DNA from: GCA-002784865 sp035646815
GTDB lineage: Bacteria; Patescibacteriota; Microgenomatia; Levybacterales; UBA12049
Direction of reading: 5' to 3'
DNA: 15,388 nt
Assembly: GCA_035646815.1 (NCBI GenBank)
Contig: DASRON010000027.1
Coordinates: 1 to 15,388, forward strand
Positions 6,283 through 13,109 of the stretch are shown one piece after another. The notes under the pieces were generated by a model. That model had not been told where the DNA came from. It saw nothing but the letters and a program-made list of their open reading frames with translations, and searched no databases. Both the position numbers and the translations under genes were made by a program. Numbering within the stretch: the stretch's first letter is position 1; the number at the start of each line of letters is the position of its first letter.

Positions 6283-8577
6283 TCAAGAAAAGTCTTTGTC
6301 AGGCTTTTCTTCAACTGTTGCTTTTTCTGACATTTCTTTTGGTTTTTCTTCTTTTTTAGTTTTTGCTGAAACCATTGTTTCTTCTTCCTCTTGCTTACTA
6401 TTAAGCTTTAAAACAACAAATTTTGCAGCTTCTAATTTTGCTTTAAGATAAGCAACAACTTCTGTTTGTGAAAACCCTCCAATAAGAAGGAATGGAAGAA
6501 TGTTTCCAACTGACTCCATTCCTTTGTTAACATTTTGTGGATCTTCTGAGGAAAGCAAATTAATTGTTTCTGAAATTTTTTCAATATCAGTGTTTGCCCA
6601 TTCGCTTCTTTGTTGTTGTTTTGGAGGTTCAAGTGATTCATAATTTTCTTCCCACATCTTTTTGACAGCTTCATAATCATCTAAGCTTACCTGTTGAACT
6701 CTATTTGCAACAGGGAATGACCCTGAGGAAATATTAGAAATATCTGTAACACCTGCTTCTTCAAGCACCATTGCAGCAATTGAATTTCCTTTTTCCTTTG
6801 CTTCTTTAAGTTTTTCTTTAAGAAATTCATCTGCCCCTTCTTTGTTCATTGCAGTTAGAATTGAAGTTGCTAAAGGATCTTCATTGTTTTGTGCTTTTGT
6901 GAGTTGATCTTTAATTGCTGTTAATTTTTGTTTTTCAGCTATATTTGCCATATTTGGATTTGAAATTTTTTGAAGAGCTATATTAAGCCTTACTGTTTCT
7001 TTTTGCCCCTCAACAACCATTCCTGGTTTATTAATAGTATTTGCTGCAGTAAGAATTGAAGTTGCAACTTTATTTCCTTTTTGACCTTCAGAAACAAGCC
7101 TATCTTTTATTGACATATATTTTTGTCTTTCTATTGTTGAACTTATTTTCTTTGGATCAGCAATTCTTTCTAGCGTTTCATGGTATTTCGCAAGCTCTGC
7201 ATGCTTACTCATGCTTGAACTAAGAGAAGCAGTTTCAAATTTTGCAATATCTCGCATTGTCGGAACACTTAGGCTAGTTAATTTTGTAACCTCAGATTGC
7301 ATTGACTTTAAGTTCGAAACATCAATTGGAATACTTTGTGTTTTTATGTTTGGTATAGAAATTTTAGCTGCAAAAGGGATAGTTTTTGCCATACCTGCTG
7401 GTTGATATCCTGAAGGAGGAGATACCGGAGAAGAACCGCGAGGTTTTGACATAAAGGAGGATCCTGATTCTACTATTTGTTTTACAAAAGAATTTTCACT
7501 AAATGATAATGTTTGAATATAATTAAAGAAAATTTGTAAAAGCAAAAATGGGAGAATAATTATAACCCAAAGCATAAGAAGAGCAACAACGTAAAGTGCA
7601 AAAGTTTCTTTATTGTTTACACTATTGCTTAGAGATAAAACTTGCCCTGGTCCACCTAATAGAATATTTATCGCAGTCGGATAAACAACTGATTTACTAA
7701 ATGCAAATTGCAAAGGAATACCTGTTCGCCAAACATAAACAAGTCCTGATAAAAAGATTGCAAAAATAGGAGCATATAAAAGCCAGCGGAAAAATTCTCC
7801 AATCCATATTTTTCCAGTATTCCTAATTGGTGCATAAAGCAAAAGAAGAGGAAAAACAGGAGAGATGATTATAAAAAACCACAGAATAATCTTTCTTATT
7901 AAAAGAATTCCTGACATCACATAATAAGTTGCTGCCGTAAGCTTTACTAAAAGAAGAGAAATAAAAGCAGATTCATCAAAATTAGCTCCAAATTTTCTAT
8001 AACCTGTAAAGTTTTCGTAATTAAATCCAATATTAAGTAAGTTTTTCTGAGAAATAAAACCTGCTCCTTCAGGATTTCTTAAAAACCAACTCTGAATTAC
8101 ATCTGTGATCTGAAATAAAAACTGAATTAGAGCAAAGGAAAAAGTAACTAAAAGAATTATCATAATAAAACGCGGTATAAAACGCATCACTGTAATGCTT
8201 TTGCCACGAGTTATAATCATAATAAAAGCAGTAATTAAAACAGCAAGAGCAAACATTGCATAAACTATATTTCTAATTTGAGCCCAGAATTGGGCAAGTG
8301 GATTTTGAGTTCCAGGAGTAACAAATGACCAACTATAATTTTGAAGCGTCCAATCTAAAAACTGACCTGATCTTGCTCCCATTTTACCAACAAAAGTAAC
8401 ATCTGAATCATTAACCCAGGCTCCGTCATTTGGTTGACCTGTTGTCCCTTGCGGAGAAGTTGTAATAGGATTAGTTATACCTCCTGAATTAGTAGCAGTC
8501 TGAGCAAAAACAGGAGAGACTAATAACAAGTTTGCTATTGTTATGAAAAGAAGCAAAAAGGGCAGAAATTTTCTCAT
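6283..8577 (-). CDS. VirB6/TrbL-like multispanning membrane protein with repeat-bearing cytoplasmic tail
   Basis: A 764-residue protein. A clear signal peptide (hydrophobic 5-22, SPVFAQ cleavage-like site at 21-26) is followed by a polar external segment. Several membrane helices follow, about 103-123, 132-156, 204-246, 262-283 and 325-352. This resembles VirB6/TrbL, the inner-membrane channel component of type IV secretion systems. The tail (about 365-764) is hydrophilic, with a Pro/Ser linker and then helical repeats at about 469-513 and 535-578, each ending in ATSILTA. A shorter related stretch follows at about 585-609. It ends in a Lys/Glu-rich segment (727-764). The gene lies 12 bp after the pilin-like gene, the pairing expected for VirB2-VirB6-like units. 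No Shine-Dalgarno sequence is seen, so it is probably co-transcribed. The VirB6/TrbL assignment rests on topology and neighbour, not on motifs. Confidence 0.75.
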   Translation of the reverse strand: MRKFLPFLLLFITIANLLLVSPVFAQTATNSGGITNPITTSPQGTTGQPNDGAWVNDSDVTFVGKMGARSGQFLDWTLQNYSWSFVTPGTQNPLAQFWAQIRNIVYAMFALAVLITAFIMIITRGKSITVMRFIPRFIMIILLVTFSFALIQFLFQITDVIQSWFLRNPEGAGFISQKNLLNIGFNYENFTGYRKFGANFDESAFISLLLVKLTAATYYVMSGILLIRKIILWFFIIISPVFPLLLLYAPIRNTGKIWIGEFFRWLLYAPIFAIFLSGLVYVWRTGIPLQFAFSKSVVYPTAINILLGGPGQVLSLSNSVNNKETFALYVVALLMLWVIIILPFLLLQIFFNYIQTLSFSENSFVKQIVESGSSFMSKPRGSSPVSPPSGYQPAGMAKTIPFAAKISIPNIKTQSIPIDVSNLKSMQSEVTKLTSLSVPTMRDIAKFETASLSSSMSKHAELAKYHETLERIADPKKISSTIERQKYMSIKDRLVSEGQKGNKVATSILTAANTINKPGMVVEGQKETVRLNIALQKISNPNMANIAEKQKLTAIKDQLTKAQNNEDPLATSILTAMNKEGADEFLKEKLKEAKEKGNSIAAMVLEEAGVTDISNISSGSFPVANRVQQVSLDDYEAVKKMWEENYESLEPPKQQQRSEWANTDIEKISETINLLSSEDPQNVNKGMESVGNILPFLLIGGFSQTEVVAYLKAKLEAAKFVVLKLNSKQEEEETMVSAKTKKEEKPKEMSEKATVEEKPDKDFS

Positions 8578-8589
8578 AATTTATTAACT

Positions 8590-8874
8590 CTAATTAAAGC
8601 CTGGTATGTGCAATATGTCAACAGCAATAATCTGAACAAAAACATAGCCAAATATTGCTAACAGCAACCCTATGATTGCATAGAAAATATAACTTTTCCC
8701 AGTATTTAATTTATCAGGATTCCCTTGAGACATAAGAATTATATATCCTCCATAAATAATAAATAATACCGATACTCCACCAATTAAGCCTAAACCAATA
8801 GAGTAAAATTTAGTAACAAAACCTATCGGATCATTAGGAATACATCCCAATTCTGTAGGAGTACAATCAGGCAT
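8590..8874 (-). CDS. Small two-helix T4SS pilin-like (VirB2/TrbC-type) membrane protein
   Basis: A 94-residue protein with two membrane helices (about 23-48 and 61-85) joined by a short polar loop containing GNPDKLNTGK. This matches the pattern of small type IV secretion pilin-like proteins common in Patescibacteria: a helix ending in YGGY-x-IL, a loop G(N)P-x-K, then a second helix. There is no cleavable signal peptide; the N-terminus is a short polar segment with Cys4 and Cys11, which could form a disulfide or be modified. The next gene encodes a VirB6-like protein, as expected for such a unit. The gene starts 26 bp after dnaJ and has its own extended -10 element 6 nt before the ATG, so it may form the start of a separate transcript. 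Whether it builds a pilus or only a membrane component cannot be told from the sequence. Confidence 0.8.
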   Translation of the reverse strand: MPDCTPTELGCIPNDPIGFVTKFYSIGLGLIGGVSVLFIIYGGYIILMSQGNPDKLNTGKSYIFYAIIGLLLAIFGYVFVQIIAVDILHIPGFN

Positions 8875-8880
8875 AGATTA

Positions 8881-8889
8881 ATCGTAGCA
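8881..8889 (-). promoter_or_regulatory. Extended -10 promoter for the pilin-like gene
   Basis: On the minus strand, TGC-TACGAT (hexamer at 8881-8886) lies exactly 6 nt (TAATCT) before the ATG at 8872-8874. The 21-nt stretch including the ATG (8872-8892) matches the stretch before the plus-strand gene at 13110 in 19 of 21 positions. The hexamer alone is weak (4 of 6), but the repeated layout supports it. It would give a leaderless mRNA for the pilin-VirB6 block. Confidence 0.5.
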
Positions 8890-8900
8890 TATTGAAGATC

Positions 8901-9785
8901 TTAAAACCAGCCTTTTTTCTTGCCACTTTCTTCAAATTCTTTAAGAAGATCTTTTTGTTTTGAAGTTATATTTTTTGGAATTATTACTTTTATTTTTACA
9001 TAATGATTTCCTTTTCCTGAACCTCTTACATTTGATATTCCTTTTTGAGCAAGTCTAAAAACTGTATCAGGTTGAGTACCTGATGGTATTCTTAATTTTA
9101 TATCTCCACCTACAGTTTCTATATTAATCATCCCTCCTAAAACAGCTTCTGAAAAAGAAATTTCTTTTTCTGAGATAACGTCTTGTCCTTGTCTTTGAAA
9201 ATATGAATGAGGCTTTACTCTTATTAAAATATCGTAATTTCCATATCTAATTCTATTTCCATCATCAATTCCTGCTGGAATCTTAATCTTTTGATTTTTA
9301 TTCTCAATTGTTACTTGTTTTTCAACACCTTTTACTGCTTCCATAAAATCAATTGTTAAAGAATAAACAGGTCTTCTTTGTCTCTGCGAACCAAAGGGGG
9401 AACCACCACCAAAAAACTCCCTGAAAATATCAAAAGGGTCAGAAAATCCACCAAAATCAAAATCACCTGTATTTCCATCTGAGTATGAATAAGTAAAGGG
9501 TCCATACTGCCCACCTTGTTGACCTGAAAATCCACCAAAAGGACCTTGACCTGTTGGGCTTCCTTGTTCAAATGCAGCGCTTCCAAATTGATCATAAGTT
9601 TGTCTCTTCTGAGGATCTGATAAAACTTCGTAGGCTTTACTTATCTCCTTAAATTTTTGTTCTGCTTCCTTAGTCTTATTTTTATCAGGATGGTATTCGA
9701 CAGCAAGTTTACGATATGCTTTTTTAATATCAGTTTGAGAAGCTGATTTACTTATCCCAAGAGTTTTATAAAAATCTTTATCCAT
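8901..9785 (-). CDS. dnaJ: DnaJ-type Hsp40 co-chaperone without zinc finger
   Basis: A 294-residue co-chaperone that stimulates the ATPase of DnaK and delivers substrates to it. The J domain (1-68) has the essential HPD at 32-34. A Gly/Phe-rich region (about 70-135) contains a DPFDIF-type stretch (116-121). Two beta C-terminal substrate-binding domains follow (about 139-205 and 206-275). The protein contains no cysteine at all, so the four CxxCxGxG zinc repeats of classical DnaJ are missing. It is therefore a class II (CbpA-like) J protein. The position directly after dnaK suggests it is the main DnaJ partner here; the symbol cbpA is an alternative. It is separated from dnaK by 75 bp with a terminator hairpin and a TATAAT box, so its expression can differ from that of dnaK. 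No Shine-Dalgarno sequence is seen. Confidence 0.93.
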   Translation of the reverse strand: MDKDFYKTLGISKSASQTDIKKAYRKLAVEYHPDKNKTKEAEQKFKEISKAYEVLSDPQKRQTYDQFGSAAFEQGSPTGQGPFGGFSGQQGGQYGPFTYSYSDGNTGDFDFGGFSDPFDIFREFFGGGSPFGSQRQRRPVYSLTIDFMEAVKGVEKQVTIENKNQKIKIPAGIDDGNRIRYGNYDILIRVKPHSYFQRQGQDVISEKEISFSEAVLGGMINIETVGGDIKLRIPSGTQPDTVFRLAQKGISNVRGSGKGNHYVKIKVIIPKNITSKQKDLLKEFEESGKKKGWF

Positions 9786-9798
9786 AATGCTTAACTAT

Positions 9799-9804
9799 AT
9801 TATA
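9799..9804 (-). promoter_or_regulatory. Perfect -10 box (TATAAT) before dnaJ
   Basis: On the minus strand a perfect TATAAT lies 13 nt before the dnaJ ATG (9783-9785). The predicted leader is only about 6 nt. It overlaps the T-rich end of the terminator that follows dnaK. No convincing -35 box is seen, because the upstream bases form the hairpin stem. There is no TG extension. Confidence 0.45.
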
Positions 9805-9825
9805 AAAGCGCGTTTACCGCGCTTT
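9800..9825 (-). terminator. Intrinsic terminator after dnaK
   Basis: A perfect 8-bp stem AAAGCGCG/CGCGCTTT (9805-9812 with 9818-9825) encloses a 5-nt loop. On the minus strand it is followed by a T run (CGCTTTTTATAAT). It is the most GC-rich short stretch of this AT-rich spacer and lies 36 bp after the dnaK stop. It should end or reduce hrcA-grpE-dnaK transcripts before dnaJ. On the plus strand no T run follows the stem. Confidence 0.75.
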
Positions 9826-9860
9826 GAAAATCTTTAAAAAAAATTTATTCTAAAGATTTA

Positions 9861-11771
9861 TTAATTAATTACTTCGCCTTCTATCGGCTCTTCTTTTTTG
9901 TCTTCCTTCTCTTCGTTTTTTGCTTCTCCGCTAGAATCACTTTTTCCTTCTTCTTTTGTTTCTCCTTGTTCTGGTTCCTGTTTTTGATACATTGCTTGTC
10001 CTACTTTTTGCAAAGAATCTGAAAGTTCCTTTGTTTTTTCCTCTATTTCTTCTTTTAAACCAGTATCCAAGATGCCTTTAAGTGCTGTTATTTTTTCCTC
10101 AACCTCTTTTTTACTATCTTCTGAAACTTTATCTTTTGCATCACTTAAAGTTTTTTCTGCTGTAAAGATTAAGGAGTCTGCTGCATTTCTTGTTTCAACT
10201 TTTTCTTTTTTCTCTGCATCTTCTTTAGCATGCATTTCTGCCTCTTTGGTCATTTTCTCAACTTCTTCAGGAGTAAGACCTGTTGATCCAGTAATTTTTA
10301 TACTTTGTTCTTTTCCACTCGCTTTATCTTGAGCTTTTACATGCAATATTCCTGATGCATCAATATCAAAGGTTACTTCAACTTGTGGAACTCCACGCGG
10401 TGCAGGAGGAATTCCATCAAGAATAAATCGTCCCAATGATTTATTGTCAGGTGCCATTGGTCTTTCACCTTGCAAAACATTTATTTCAACTTGTGTTTGA
10501 TTATCTGCTGCTGTTGAAAACACCTGTGATTTTGAAGTAGGAATTGTACTGTTTCTTGCAATAAGTGGAGTTGAAACATTTCCTAATGTTTCTATTCCCA
10601 AAGTTAAAGGAGTAACATCTAATAAGAGTACGTCTTTAACTTCTCCTCCTAAAACTCCACCTTGAATTGCTGCTCCAATTGCAACTACCTCATCTGGATT
10701 CACAGATTTATTAGGCTCTTTATTAAAGAATTTAGTAACTTTTTCTATAACCTTTGGCATTCTAGTCATTCCACCAACTAAAATAACCTCATCTACATCT
10801 GATACTTTTATTTTAGCATCTTTTAAGGCAAGCTCTGCTGGCTTTAAAGTCTTATCTACTAAAGGATCTACTATTTGTTCAAGCTTTGAACGAGACAAGC
10901 TCATTGTTAGGTGAAGAGGACCATCTTTTCCTTGTGTTATAAATGGTTGATTAATTTGTGCTTCTTGAGAACTCGATAGCTCAATTTTTGCTTTTTCCGC
11001 TGCTTCTCTTAATCTTTGCAAGGCTTGTGGGTCTTTTTTTAGATCTACTCCATTTTCTTTCTTAAATTCTTCTGCCAAGTAATCAATAATTGCCTTGTCA
11101 AAATCATCTCCTCCTAAATGAGTATCTCCGTTTGTTGATTTTACTTCATAAACTCCGTCTCCAAGCTCTAAAATAGAGATATCAAAAGTTCCCCCTCCTA
11201 GGTCATAAACTGCAATCGTGTGAGCATTTTTCTTATCAAGTCCGTAAGCAAGTGCTGCTGCTGTAGGTTCATTAATAATTCTTAAAACCTCAAGACCTGC
11301 TATCTCTCCTGCTTGTTTTGTTGCCTGTCTTTGAGAATCATCAAAATATGCAGGAACTGTGATAACTGCTTGAGTTACTTTTCCACCTAAATAGTTTTCA
11401 GCATCTGCTTTTATTTTCTGAAGAATTTTTGCAGATATTTCCTGCGGTGTATATGTTCTTCCATCTACCTCAACAACTGCCATTCCATCACGGCCTTCTT
11501 TGATGTTATAAGGAAGCCATTCTTTATCTGCTTTAACAGACTCATCTTTATATTTCTTACCCATTAATCTTTTAATAGAAAAGATTGTTGTCTTGGGCTT
11601 TAAGACAAGCTGCCTTTTCGCAACATCACCGACAATATGAGAAACTGGATCAATAACCGAAGGAATTGTGTTTTGGCCTTCTGCCGAATGAATTACCTTT
11701 GGACTTCCACCTTCCATAACAGCAACGCATGAATTTGTTGTTCCTAAATCTATTCCAATTATTTTTCCCAT
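9861..11771 (-). CDS. dnaK: Chaperone protein DnaK (Hsp70)
   Basis: A 636-residue Hsp70 that binds exposed hydrophobic segments of cytoplasmic proteins in an ATP-controlled cycle, with DnaJ and GrpE as partners. The nucleotide-binding domain (1-379) shows IGIDLGTTNS (5-14), NEPTAAALAYG (167-177), DLGGGTFD (190-197) and LVGGMTRMP (331-339). The interdomain linker DVLLLDVTP is at 380-388. The substrate-binding beta domain (about 389-500) includes TPLTLGIET, and a helical lid follows (501-596). A Gln/Glu/Lys-rich tail ends in EGEVIN, similar to the usual DnaK tail. Length and motifs are normal. The order hrcA-grpE-dnaK is classical. A 70-bp spacer before it carries a candidate extended -10 promoter, so dnaK may have a second, internal promoter besides the hrcA one. 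Confidence 0.99.
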   Translation of the reverse strand: MGKIIGIDLGTTNSCVAVMEGGSPKVIHSAEGQNTIPSVIDPVSHIVGDVAKRQLVLKPKTTIFSIKRLMGKKYKDESVKADKEWLPYNIKEGRDGMAVVEVDGRTYTPQEISAKILQKIKADAENYLGGKVTQAVITVPAYFDDSQRQATKQAGEIAGLEVLRIINEPTAAALAYGLDKKNAHTIAVYDLGGGTFDISILELGDGVYEVKSTNGDTHLGGDDFDKAIIDYLAEEFKKENGVDLKKDPQALQRLREAAEKAKIELSSSQEAQINQPFITQGKDGPLHLTMSLSRSKLEQIVDPLVDKTLKPAELALKDAKIKVSDVDEVILVGGMTRMPKVIEKVTKFFNKEPNKSVNPDEVVAIGAAIQGGVLGGEVKDVLLLDVTPLTLGIETLGNVSTPLIARNSTIPTSKSQVFSTAADNQTQVEINVLQGERPMAPDNKSLGRFILDGIPPAPRGVPQVEVTFDIDASGILHVKAQDKASGKEQSIKITGSTGLTPEEVEKMTKEAEMHAKEDAEKKEKVETRNAADSLIFTAEKTLSDAKDKVSEDSKKEVEEKITALKGILDTGLKEEIEEKTKELSDSLQKVGQAMYQKQEPEQGETKEEGKSDSSGEAKNEEKEDKKEEPIEGEVIN

Positions 11772-11784
11772 AATTATTTTTTAT

Positions 11785-11813
11785 TTTATAACATTTATAG
11801 TAAAAAATCTAAA
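11785..11813 (-). promoter_or_regulatory. Candidate internal promoter for dnaK
   Basis: On the minus strand TGT-TATAAA (TGn at 11791-11793, hexamer at 11785-11790) lies 13 nt before the dnaK ATG. A possible -35 TTTAGA (11808-11813, 4 of 6 matches to TTGACA) is spaced 17 bp upstream. The predicted leader is about 6 nt, as for dnaJ. The spacer is very AT-rich, so chance matches are likely. Confidence 0.35.
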
Positions 11814-11819
11814 ATTGTT

Positions 11820-11843
11820 TTTAAACTTTTTACTTTAAACTTT
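11820..11843. repeat. Short direct repeat between grpE and dnaK
   Basis: TTTAAACTTT occurs at 11820-11829 and again at 11834-11843, a 14-nt period. The second copy runs into the grpE stop codon. It may be no more than low-complexity AT sequence. Confidence 0.3.
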
Positions 11844-12282
11844 AATTTAATTTACCTACTATTACCTGTGCTGGTCTTAAAACTTTATCGTATAAAATAA
11901 ATCCTGATTTTACTTCTTCAATTACTTTTCCTTCTTCTCCTTCAACTACTTGTACACATTCCATAAGTAACGGGTCAAAATCTTTACCTTTTACTTCTAT
12001 TCTTTCAACTCCTTCTTCCCTTAAAGCATCTATGAAAGTTTTAATACTTAATGATACTCCTTCATCCTTTGTATGCTTTTCTGCCAAAAGTAAGGCATCT
12101 AAAGCGGGGAGAAGACGAATTAATATTTGCTTATTTGCTAATTTTATCCAATTTCCCCTGTCTTTTGCAACCCTCTTTTCTAAATTTTGATAATCTGCCA
12201 AAGAGTGCTTAAGTTGATTTTCAAATTCATCACACTTTTCTCTTGATTTCTCTTCTTTCTCTTCGTTTTTTTTCTTAGACAT
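11842..12282 (-). CDS. grpE: Nucleotide exchange factor GrpE (short form)
   Basis: A 146-residue GrpE that releases ADP from DnaK. The N-terminus is charged (1-20). A short coiled-coil segment (about 18-65) carries DYQNLEKRVAKDR, and the C-terminal beta wing that contacts DnaK is complete: GKDFDPLLMECV (99-110) and the hallmark GFILYDKVLRPAQVIVGK (127-144). The usual length is about 180-200 residues, and the missing part is the long N-terminal tail and helix. The ATG is 8 bp after the hrcA stop. There is no Shine-Dalgarno sequence, so it probably relies on the hrcA transcript and coupled translation. Confidence 0.96.
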   Translation of the reverse strand: MSKKKNEEKEEKSREKCDEFENQLKHSLADYQNLEKRVAKDRGNWIKLANKQILIRLLPALDALLLAEKHTKDEGVSLSIKTFIDALREEGVERIEVKGKDFDPLLMECVQVVEGEEGKVIEEVKSGFILYDKVLRPAQVIVGKLN

Positions 12283-12290
12283 AATTTAAA

Positions 12291-13022
12291 TTACCAGCCT
12301 TTTGCAATTTCTTCAATTAAATCTCCAAAATATCTAACTGTTGGAACAACATAGGTATAGTCAAGTCTTGTTGGACCAATTACTCCAATTTCTCCATTTA
12401 ATCTCATTGGTGTTTGATATTTTGTAAAAACAAAACCATAGGGACCCTGAAGTTTTGGGCCTAATTCTTCACCGATTAAAACATGGATCTCTTCATCATC
12501 CAAAACTCTTGCAAAAATCTCTCTTAAGTAATCATTCTCATCAATTGCTGAAAAAAGACTTTTTGTAACATCAATGTCAAAGAATTCTGGCATATCAAAA
12601 ATGTTTGCATAACCTGAGCTAAAAAATTCTCCCTCATTAGTAGTAATAATTGCTAATGCTTTTGTTTTTTCTGCTAAATTTCTGGTAAGTTCTTTTAAGA
12701 ATTGCTTTTCTTTATCTCTTATGTCCCAAACTTTCTCCTTAAGCCCAACTTCTTCTGCAACTGAAAGCTCTCTTTCTTTCATGAGCTGCTTTACATAGAA
12801 TTTCATGGCTTGAGGAGTTGGAACACGTCCTGCAGAGATATGTAGTTTTTTAAGATAACCTAATTCAGTTAACTTAACCATCTCATTTCTAATTGTTGCA
12901 GGAGACGCAGACAAGTTATGTTTCTTTTCTAAGGTCTCTGAACCAACAGCTTCTGCTGTGTTAATATATTCCTCAATAAGACTTTTTAGGATTTCTACCT
13001 GTCTTTGTGTTAGATCATGCAT
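12291..13022 (-). CDS. hrcA: Heat-shock repressor HrcA (short form)
   Basis: A 243-residue repressor of the heat-shock operon, normally binding the CIRCE operator. The N-terminal winged helix (1-70) has the recognition helix SASPATIRNEMVKLTELGYL (38-57) and the wing motif HISAGRVPTP (61-70), close to the usual HTSAGRIPT. The C-terminal hallmark IGVIGPTRLDY (212-222) is present. Typical HrcA has about 340 residues; the missing length lies in the middle, where the inserted dimerisation domain normally sits. The frame is intact with both ends conserved, so this looks like a compact form and not a broken gene. It is first in the operon, under a strong promoter overlapped by a CIRCE-like repeat, which fits autorepression. 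It is the only start in the window with a reasonable ribosome binding site (GAGAGG at 13032-13037, 9 nt before the ATG). Confidence 0.96.
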   Translation of the reverse strand: MHDLTQRQVEILKSLIEEYINTAEAVGSETLEKKHNLSASPATIRNEMVKLTELGYLKKLHISAGRVPTPQAMKFYVKQLMKERELSVAEEVGLKEKVWDIRDKEKQFLKELTRNLAEKTKALAIITTNEGEFFSSGYANIFDMPEFFDIDVTKSLFSAIDENDYLREIFARVLDDEEIHVLIGEELGPKLQGPYGFVFTKYQTPMRLNGEIGVIGPTRLDYTYVVPTVRYFGDLIEEIAKGW

Positions 13023-13031
13023 AATTCTCTA

Positions 13032-13037
13032 CCTCTC
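13032..13037 (-). promoter_or_regulatory. Ribosome binding site of hrcA
   Basis: GAGAGG on the minus strand, 9 nt before the hrcA ATG (13020-13022). It stands out because the other starts in this window have no Shine-Dalgarno sequence. It fits a transcript with a real leader of about 26 nt. Confidence 0.6.
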
Positions 13038-13046
13038 AGATTTGAT

Positions 13047-13073
13047 TTAGCAGTATAATACCATGACTGCCAA
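13047..13073. promoter_or_regulatory. CIRCE-like operator with altered core (probable HrcA site)
   Basis: An imperfect inverted repeat: TTAGCAGTA (13047-13055), a 9-bp spacer, and GACTGCCAA (13065-13073). The second arm reads TTGGCAGTC on the other strand, so the arms agree at 7 of 9 positions. The classical CIRCE is TTAGCACTC-N9-GAGTGCTAA. The geometry is identical and the outer TTRGCA is kept, but the core CACT is CAGT in both arms. It covers the hrcA -10 box and most of the promoter spacer, the right place for repression. Confidence 0.75.
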
Positions 13074-13083
13074 TTCATGTCAA
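13055..13083 (-). promoter_or_regulatory. Strong sigma70-type promoter of the hrcA-grpE-dnaK operon
   Basis: On the minus strand: -35 TTGACA (13078-13083, perfect), a 17-bp spacer, and -10 TATTAT (13055-13060, 5 of 6) with a TGG extension just before it. Transcription should start near 13048. This is the best promoter in the window, and the CIRCE-like repeat overlaps it. Confidence 0.85.
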
Positions 13084-13094
13084 GGGGTTTTATA

Positions 13095-13103
13095 TGCTAA
13101 GCT
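13095..13103 (+). promoter_or_regulatory. Extended -10 promoter for the small membrane protein gene
   Basis: TGC-TAAGCT (hexamer at 13098-13103) lies exactly 6 nt (TAATCT) before the ATG at 13110. The hexamer match is weak (3 of 6), but the whole 21-nt segment 13092-13112 is nearly identical to the one before the pilin-like gene. The HrcA-like operator ends 22 bp upstream, in the region where a -35 contact would lie. Confidence 0.4.
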
Positions 13104-13109
13104 TAATCT

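Noticed and set aside
6432..6680. Minus-strand frame of 82 codons inside the VirB6-like gene
   Set aside because: It overlaps the real gene in another frame. Its protein is a low-complexity product of shifted codons. The frames at 9356-9595 (in dnaJ) and 14069-14317 (antisense to metG) were rejected for the same reason.
12291..13022. HrcA as a frameshifted or truncated pseudogene
   Set aside because: The winged-helix start and the IGPTRLDY end are both in one uninterrupted frame, with a good promoter and ribosome binding site. A compact form is more likely.
13042..13059. Plus-strand promoter TTGATT plus TATAAT inside the operator
   Set aside because: The boxes are only 6 bp apart, far from the 17-bp spacing needed. 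The TATAAT is largely the reverse complement of the hrcA -10 box.
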